This document shows, in pieces, positions 58,151 through 64,000 of a DNA stretch of 64,000 nucleotides; within the stretch, counting starts at the first letter, position 1; each line of letters starts with the position of its first letter. The notes under the pieces were generated by a model, which was not told where the DNA came from, made no database searches, and was given only the letters and a program-made list of their open reading frames with translations. Origin of the DNA: Calliopum simillimum (taxonomy: Eukaryota > Arthropoda > Insecta > Diptera > Lauxaniidae). Location of the stretch: positions 116,583,124 to 116,647,123 of the forward strand of contig OX638371.1 of the NCBI GenBank assembly GCA_951812925.1, given 5' to 3'. The translations under genes and the position numbers were made by a program.

Positions 58151-58639
58151 TATAGCCATGCCTTACTAAAATATGTACATATTGTGAAGATATCTGACGT
58201 TTAGTTGCACAACAATTAAATGAAATGAAATCAAAGTTGTCTTTGTTCCTAAAGCTAACAAGTCTAGCCATCCATATACAATTTTTTGGGCTTTTCCAGC
58301 GGAGAAAATCTAAAATTTCGAATTTCGTGCACGCAGCCCAGGAAAAAATTTAAATCTGAACTGCAAAAAGATGTTAAATTACACTTCAGCATTAACTGAA
58401 TAAGAAAAATAAGAAAAAAAAGTTTTCAAAATTGGTTAATCAAATGGTTTTTAAAATGAGATCGGAAAACGGTATTTAAAAAAAAATCACAACAAACCAA
58501 AACCAAAATAGCCATTTTAGATGTATTTATTGATGCTTAGTTCGGAACTGAAAGCAAAATTGCCGCATCTCTTATGGTTTGTGAGATATCTTACCCATAA
58601 TGTTTAAAAAACTTATTTTTTAAGGTCGTATAGAACACG
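58151..58639. other. Stretch without recognised gene
   Basis: AT-rich. Phrase GATGCTTAGTTCGGAACTGA, TTGTGAGATATC near 58530-58595 belongs to a degenerate repeat also seen near 23090, 23455 and 59430. Confidence 0.35.
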
Positions 58640-58945
58640 CACGAAATCGTTTTGGTCTTTTCTATTAAATGCATTACTTAGTACTGTTTTTTTCTTCTTC
58701 AAAATGAGCTATGAAGTGTTCTTGTATAATTTTTCTTTTAAAAGTTATAACCATTTTAAAATAACATTATAAAAGATATAGCAATATGGCAAATGCTATA
58801 GAGAATCCACACATGATTTTTAACTTTCATGATTTCATTTTAAAATGGGCATAACTTTTTAAAAAAAAATCGCACAAAACCATTTCATAGCTCATTTTGA
58901 AGGGAAAAAGCAGTTCTAAAAGACGCATTTAATAAAAAATAGCAA
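58640..58945. repeat. Imperfect inverted repeat, arms about 115 bp
   Basis: AATGAGCTATGAAGTG with CTTTTCTATTAAATGC at 58660-58720 is matched inverted by TTTCATAGCTCATTTTGAAG and GCATTTAATAAAAAATAG at 58885-58945. A foldback relic related to sequence interrupted by the LINE at 59.9-61.1 kb. Confidence 0.65.
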
Positions 58946-59920
58946 TACATTTTCTTGCATCCAATAAAAAAGCGATTAAAAGAAAAAAATTAAAATGCTT
59001 AATTTTTTCCAAACTTAGAGACCGGCTCCATAACTTAAAACATAATATTTGTAAATGATTTTTGTTTCTAAATTAATTATCATTTAATTCCCTACATCAT
59101 AAGAATTCCATAACAAATATTCCGTCCTTTGAAAATTACAATTTATAGCAAAAAAGACATGAACATTTTCCTAAAAAATTAAAATTTTTGTACCGAAACA
59201 GCAACAAATTTAATTTTTGGACCAAAACTTTCTTAGAAGATAATGTTGACCTAGTCATTCTCTACAAAAGTTGTCTTAAAAACATTACGAAAAAATTAAT
59301 AGTTTCGGGCGGTCGAAGCGACTTGCCTTTTTTTAGTAAATTTTTCGACCTTTGATTGATTCCTAATTTTTTTTTGAGATCTTATTTTTTTGAAACAGCA
59401 ATAGTCATTCCAGATGTGATTTTTGATGCTTAATCTGAACCCGTTCTTAGAATTGCTCCATTACGTCTGGACTTTTAGATATCCTTACATAAAAGTTTAA
59501 AGGACACCACTTTTTTCCTATTTTTGAAGTTTTATAACAAGATCAGGTAATATTCAGCCGTAAAATCTGGTATGACAGTTAATAGCTCTAGCTTTTTTCT
59601 TGAAAACTAAATCAAACCGATAACGATATCATTTTTTTTTTTGTCGGAGATAACTTTACCTAAAAAGTTAAAAAAGTACAAAAACACGATTTTTGGCTAT
59701 TTTGGATGTTATATGCAGGACCGGAAGCATTTGGTACTTTCTTTTGGCTTTAAATTGAACTATAGAATGTTCCTCTGCAATATTTCTCTGCAAAGTTATG
59801 CTAACTTTAAAATCACACCATGAAACTCAAAGCTAAATATATATTTGAGGTTGTATACAGTACGGACGAAATTTGTCTACTCTTTTCTACTAACCGAATC
59901 ATTTAATGTCATTCTTTTTT
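58946..59920. other. Degenerate repeat sequence, no gene
   Basis: AT-rich. TTAGAATTGCTCCATTACGT near 59450 matches TCAGAATTGCTCTATCGTGT near 23476. No coding domain. Confidence 0.35.
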
Positions 59921-59924
59921 TATT

Positions 59925-61085
59925 CATTTTTATTTTTATTTATTTATTTAACAATATCTGCTCACAACATTAAGATAAATGAATCTTATAATTAGTAGGT
60001 GCCTTAAAAAGTATACCAGTAATCTAAATGAGTTAAATGTGAGAATTAAATCTTAAATTCGGTAGAAAAATACAGTTAATAGCAGTAGAACAAGTAAAGA
60101 GATAAAGTCCAAGAGGAGGTAAGGTAAAGAAGGATAAAGGCTTAAGTTATATTTCATCAATGGCTAAGTAATTTATAACAGACAAATTGAATGTTTTCCT
60201 GTTTCTGATCTTTCTTATATGAGCTGGCAGGGAATTGCATAGACGAATAGCAACAACAAAAAATTGACGTTCCGAAGTTAAGCTGGCAAATGTTGGCTGA
60301 ACTAACAGCAGAGATCTCCTTGATTGAAGAAATTGGATTCTTGAAATTAAGTATTCCGGTTCACAACTAGTGATAATGCCATGCAAAAAATTAAGGGCTC
60401 TAGATTTAAGAAAATTATCGAATGAACATCCATAAATACTTTTTGCATGGTTCGATATATGGTCTCGCTGCTTAATATTGTATACAAAGCGCGCTATATT
60501 ATTAAAGACTACATTTAGTCTTCTTCTGCTGTTGCAATCTGGATTACAAAAAATTTCAAAACTGTAAAGTAATTTAGGCAGGACTAAAGTTCTTACTATC
60601 ATGACTTTAGTACTTGATGGCAAAAAATTTTTAGTATGCCATAACGCACGCAGTGTGGCATAGACTCTTCCACATGCTATGTTTATATGCGTAGACCAAG
60701 TTAGTGTTGAGTTAAATGTAAGTCCTAAATTTTTTGCTTGTTCTACTTGTTCAATTTGCGTGCCGTTAAGTTGGATTTTAGGAGCATTATGTATTAGGGC
60801 GAAAACCTTTTTTACTTATTAGTATTACTTTAGATTTTGTAAGATTCAAACAAAGCTGGTTGTCGTTGGACCATTTATAAACCGAGGCCAAATCAACGTT
60901 TAATAGCTCAGAAGCTTCTGTCAACCCACTAGCCGGGCGACTGATTATAAGTTGCACATCATCTGCATACATATGCACAGTGCAATGTTTGGCGATTCGT
61001 GGGAGTTCATTCACATAGAGTGAAAAAAGTAAAGGCCCCAATACTGATCCCTGGGGAACACCATTTTGGACGGAAAGAATGCTTT
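59925..61085 (-). mobile_element. CR1/L2-like LINE, 5'-truncated
   Basis: The minus strand encodes the second half of a reverse transcriptase and its C-terminal region, then about 220 bp of 3' sequence ending in a repeated AAATAAAT-type tail at about 59925-59950. The flanks 59870-59920 and 61086-61140 together rebuild one arm of the repeat at 58640-58945, showing where it inserted. Confidence 0.8.
60147..61078 (-). pseudogene. LINE reverse transcriptase, C-terminal half
   Basis: [20 protein letters not shown] then [20 protein letters not shown] covers RT motifs B and C with the YADD active site. [19 protein letters not shown] follows. A one-base frame change near 60800 separates this from IQLNGTQIEQVEQAKNLGLT, INIACGRVYATLRALWHTKN and a 158-codon frame with RTLVLPKLLYSFEIFCNPDC and FFVVAIRLCNSLPAHIRKIR, ending NYLAIDEI. 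The F-x-V-x-A-x-R-L-x-N-S-L-P string near the end is typical of CR1/L2/Rex-type LINEs. Everything before motif B is lost by truncation. Confidence 0.85.
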
Positions 61086-61567
61086 ATCTCCAAAATGAGC
61101 TACGAAGTGGTTTCCTTCGATTATTTTCTACAAAGTTATACATTCCATATATAAGTATATATATGCACGTATGTACATATGAAGCAAGTGTACCAGGTTT
61201 AAATTTTTTTGTCCCCGATTTCGCTCAAATTTGGCAATATGGTAGATCCGGTGTGCAAGAACAAAAATCCAGGAGGATTTGGTCCTAGTACCATTTGTTG
61301 TTAAAATACAGGGTGTTGAAGTTGGCGTTTTTAGTCATTTTCAAGAAAAGGGTGTTTTTTCAAAAATTTTTAGCTTACACTAAAGTTTGTAAATTTATAA
61401 ATCTAAGTTACTGGTCCCATTCATTTTGAAGTGTTTTTTTTATAAAAAAATATTTCTTGGTGAAAAATTTTTTTTTTCACAAAAATTTTTTACACTTAAA
61501 AATACTTTTGAATTTTTTTTAAAAAAACCCCCCTTCGATTTCTTTTAAAAGTACTTGAAGGTAAAGC
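61086..61567. other. Stretch without recognised gene
   Basis: Begins with the second half of a split repeat arm (AAATGAGCTACGAAGTGG). The rest is AT-rich without feature. Confidence 0.35.
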
Positions 61568-62063
61568 ATGATTTATAAGCTTTAAAATGATGTATGATTT
61601 AAGATGGGATTCGGACGCTACATGGGTGTTTTTGGCTTTTGAACGCCCGCTGAAGGCAAACATTTTTTTTACTGAGAGGAAATCATCTTACGTAAAAAGT
61701 ACTAGGCAAAAAATGCTCGGAATCGACCAAGCAATACGTGTGGTTTTTTTTTGGAATTTTTTGAAAAGTTAAAAAAAAAATTTTTTTCCTTTCAATAATT
61801 TTTACAAAAATTTTTAATAAAAAAAATTTTTCAAAAATTATTCAAAAAAAAAAAGTTTTAACAAATTCCAAAAAAATTCACACGTATTTCTTAGACGATT
61901 CTAAGCATTTTTTGCCTAGTACACTTTTTACGTAAGATGCTTTCCTCTCGAGTAAAAAAGATTTTTGCCTTCAGCGGGCGTTCAAAAGCCAAAAACACCC
62001 ATTTAGCGTCCAAATCCCATCTTAAGTCAGACATCATTTTAAAGCTTATAAATCATGTTAGAT
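61568..62063. repeat. Foldback, arms about 240 bp
   Basis: GCATGATTTATAAGCTTTAA, TGGGTGTTTTTGGCTTTTGA and ACGTAAAAAGTACTAGGCAA at 61568-61705 recur inverted at 61915-62063. The centre (about 61760-61860) is A/T runs. A non-autonomous foldback element without coding capacity. Confidence 0.8.
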
Positions 62064-64000
62064 TTTTAAAAAAGAAAATGGCGGATTTAAAATGGTGGAC
62101 GATTTGCATAAATATTCAACCAAATCCAACAAAAAAATTTATTCGGGAGTTTTTGGAGTCACTGATTACGAATCTGATGTTAGATTTTTAAAAAATAAAA
62201 TGGCGGATTCAAAAAAGCAAAAAATAACACTTGCACAATTTTTATATCTAATTTAAAAATTTATTTCAAAACTTTTACTTTGATAGAGTTGTGTGCAACG
62301 TTAAATTGATCTACATAAAAATGGGTTTTAGATTCCGTTATCACGGAGTATAAGCTGTATAATAATATAAAAATTTTTCCATTTCAGGCGAGCAACACAT
62401 ATTGACACTTGGTAAGCAAGTTAAATTTTCCTATGGGTGCTTCAGAAAAAATCGCGTCAAAGAAAAGGGGCAAAAAAAGGCACCTCAATTTTTTTACATG
62501 TGTTAGAAAAGGTTTCAATCTTCTTAAATCCAAAAAATCCTGGTGGTATGACGTGGTATAAATTAGTTCTGGGCTTTTTTCATAACCATTGCATATTGAT
62601 TTTGTGAAATAATTTGATTTTAAGTTAATCATAATTACCGTAAAAGTATAAATTATTGCAAGTTTTGAATGTAAAGGTTCGATAGCATTTCCTTTTATAA
62701 AGAGATTCCATATTCAAACATTAAATTCGGTTCAGTTTTACAGTAACCACATAATTTTTACTTTTAACTCACAGAATTTTGTGTCTGAGAAGCGTACTTT
62801 TGGAGAGATTCCAAGAGCATTGTAGGAATACCTGGATCTTTCTTACAAATTTTTTGAGGTAAATGAATATCTGTTAGACAATACGGTTCATAAAAAGTTA
62901 ATTTAAAATTTAATTTGACTTTTGGCCAGCTTTTAAGGATTTTGAACCAGTGTGCGGCATAATTTTTTTTTTTTGGAAAATTTCACAAAAGCGGGGCTAA
63001 CTTCGCACAATAAAAAGGACCTCCCCAAAAAAGTGAATCCTTGGACCGATTTTTTTTCGAATACGGCACAACGCAGCACAAGTGGAGCACACCCCAGCAA
63101 AACTTTTCATTTCGGGAAATTCCACAAAAGCGAGGCTAACTTCACGCACATACTATCTTATGCTGTCCGCTTTGTTTAAAATTTCTCATATAAATGTGTA
63201 ACATTATTGCGTAAGTTGCAAAATTTAGATGAAATTGTATGAAGTTTTCAAAAATTTAGGAAACTTGATACAACTTGCGAGATATTCCTTCCTTAAGAGT
63301 GTGGTAGAAAGCGAGATCTCCTTCTCTGAATGTTAGATAAAATTTCTTTTGTTGGTATATACAATGTAATAACTGATTTAAAATCGATTGTATAATGTTC
63401 ATACCTATTATTAGAATTTTTTAAAAATGTTGTACTGTGGAGCAATATTTTTCACTTTCTCTAACCAAATACGAGTTTTTACTCATCGTTTTATTGATGC
63501 GGAGGGCCTAACAAAAGTTCTCTTAGTTAGTGTCATGTTATAAATTTTTAGTAAATCAAAAAATTGCGTACTATTTGTTAAAGTCTTACGATATATCATT
63601 TTAATTTTCAGAAAGATTGGTCAAAATGGAGAGAAGAAAACTTAGAAATTGTGAAACAATGTCAGCAGTATTCTAATGCCAACGCAGCACAGTGTGACTT
63701 TTTTCGATGAAAATGAACAAAATCAATATCCCGACGCTAAAAAATAGCTTAAAAAATTAGGGTGGTGGCATTCAAAAGGTAATTGCATGTACTTTTTGGA
63801 AAAATTGGTCCCGAACGTACTTACAAGAGTCCGCATCCCTAAAGAACGACCTAAACATGCGTTTTTTTCTTTTTTTTCTTATTTTCGATCGACGTTTCGA
63901 GAGGTGCAAGTATACGGTAAACCTGAATACTTTTTCAAAAAGTAGAGAAAAATGCCTTTATTTTCTTTTTTTAAAGATATTTCTAGGTGTCCTGAATCGA
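62064..64000. other. Stretch without recognised gene
   Basis: Contains a direct repeat: TTTCACAAAAGCGGGGCTAA (about 62981) and TTCCACAAAAGCGAGGCTAA (about 63120), about 140 bp apart. The 75-codon frame spanning both is not recognisable. Otherwise AT-rich. Confidence 0.4.

Noticed and set aside
1..64000. A new gene system such as a defence island or biosynthetic cluster
   Set aside because: No set of adjacent coding genes exists. All recognisable coding sequence belongs to transposable elements.

Overview
The window is AT-rich eukaryotic DNA and holds no host protein-coding gene, rRNA or clear tRNA that I can recognise. What can be read is almost entirely transposable elements of insect type: Jockey-, RTE- and CR1-like LINEs, a Mag-like Ty3/gypsy LTR element, an irritans-type mariner, hAT, pogo/Tigger-like and piggyBac-like DNA transposons, DINE-1-like Helitrons, and many inverted-repeat (foldback/MITE) elements. 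The Helitron 5' parts resemble Drosophila INE-1/DINE-1, which points to a higher fly (Diptera, Cyclorrhapha). A tephritid fruit fly is my guess, not a demonstrated assignment. The region behaves like a large intron or an intergenic, TE-rich block. 

Layout, left half. At 1.5-2.6 kb is a non-autonomous Helitron carrying a 39-bp minisatellite. At 2.7-4.3 kb are a dispersed repeat (family A) and a TA-flanked MITE. At 5.9-6.0 kb is a near-perfect hairpin, and at 7.4-8.9 kb a 1.5-kb foldback. At 10.7-15.0 kb is a decayed pogo-like transposon carrying a nearly intact 5'-truncated Jockey LINE (10.95-14.34 kb) and a small hAT MITE with an exact 8-bp target duplication. At 15.2-16.0 kb two inverted-repeat elements are nested. 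At 18.1-20.3 kb is a TIR element with an inner MITE and a pol III-like A/B box pair. LINE scraps lie near 17.6 and 24 kb. At 25.2-27.8 kb is a hAT element with an exact 8-bp duplication and a broken transposase. At 28.3-31.7 kb at least three inverted-repeat elements are nested, with a second copy of the 39-bp minisatellite. 

Right half. At 31.9-32.7 kb is a TTAA-flanked piggyBac-like MITE, at 35.6-36.3 kb an internally deleted mariner, and at 36.9-39.3 kb a 2.4-kb foldback with about seven tandem 165-170-bp repeats. At 45.6-49.1 kb is a Mag-like LTR retrotransposon with two identical 224-bp LTRs, a 5-bp target duplication and a tRNA-Ser-type primer site, but a body that lacks protease and the reverse transcriptase core. 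At 49.6-52.9 kb family A is interrupted by DINE-1-like Helitrons, two of them joined head to tail, one of which hosts an RTE LINE tail with a 15-bp target duplication. The last 10 kb holds another RTE tail, a MITE, a CR1-like LINE and two foldbacks. 

No set of genes works together as a pathway. The biology on show is transposition: autonomous families supplying enzymes in trans to deleted copies, layered insertions that give a relative order of events, and repeated origin of long palindromes. Long open frames in the minisatellites are artefacts of a 39-bp (3 x 13) period. Single-base frameshifts at long A/T runs in the LINE and LTR frames may be real decay or assembly error.
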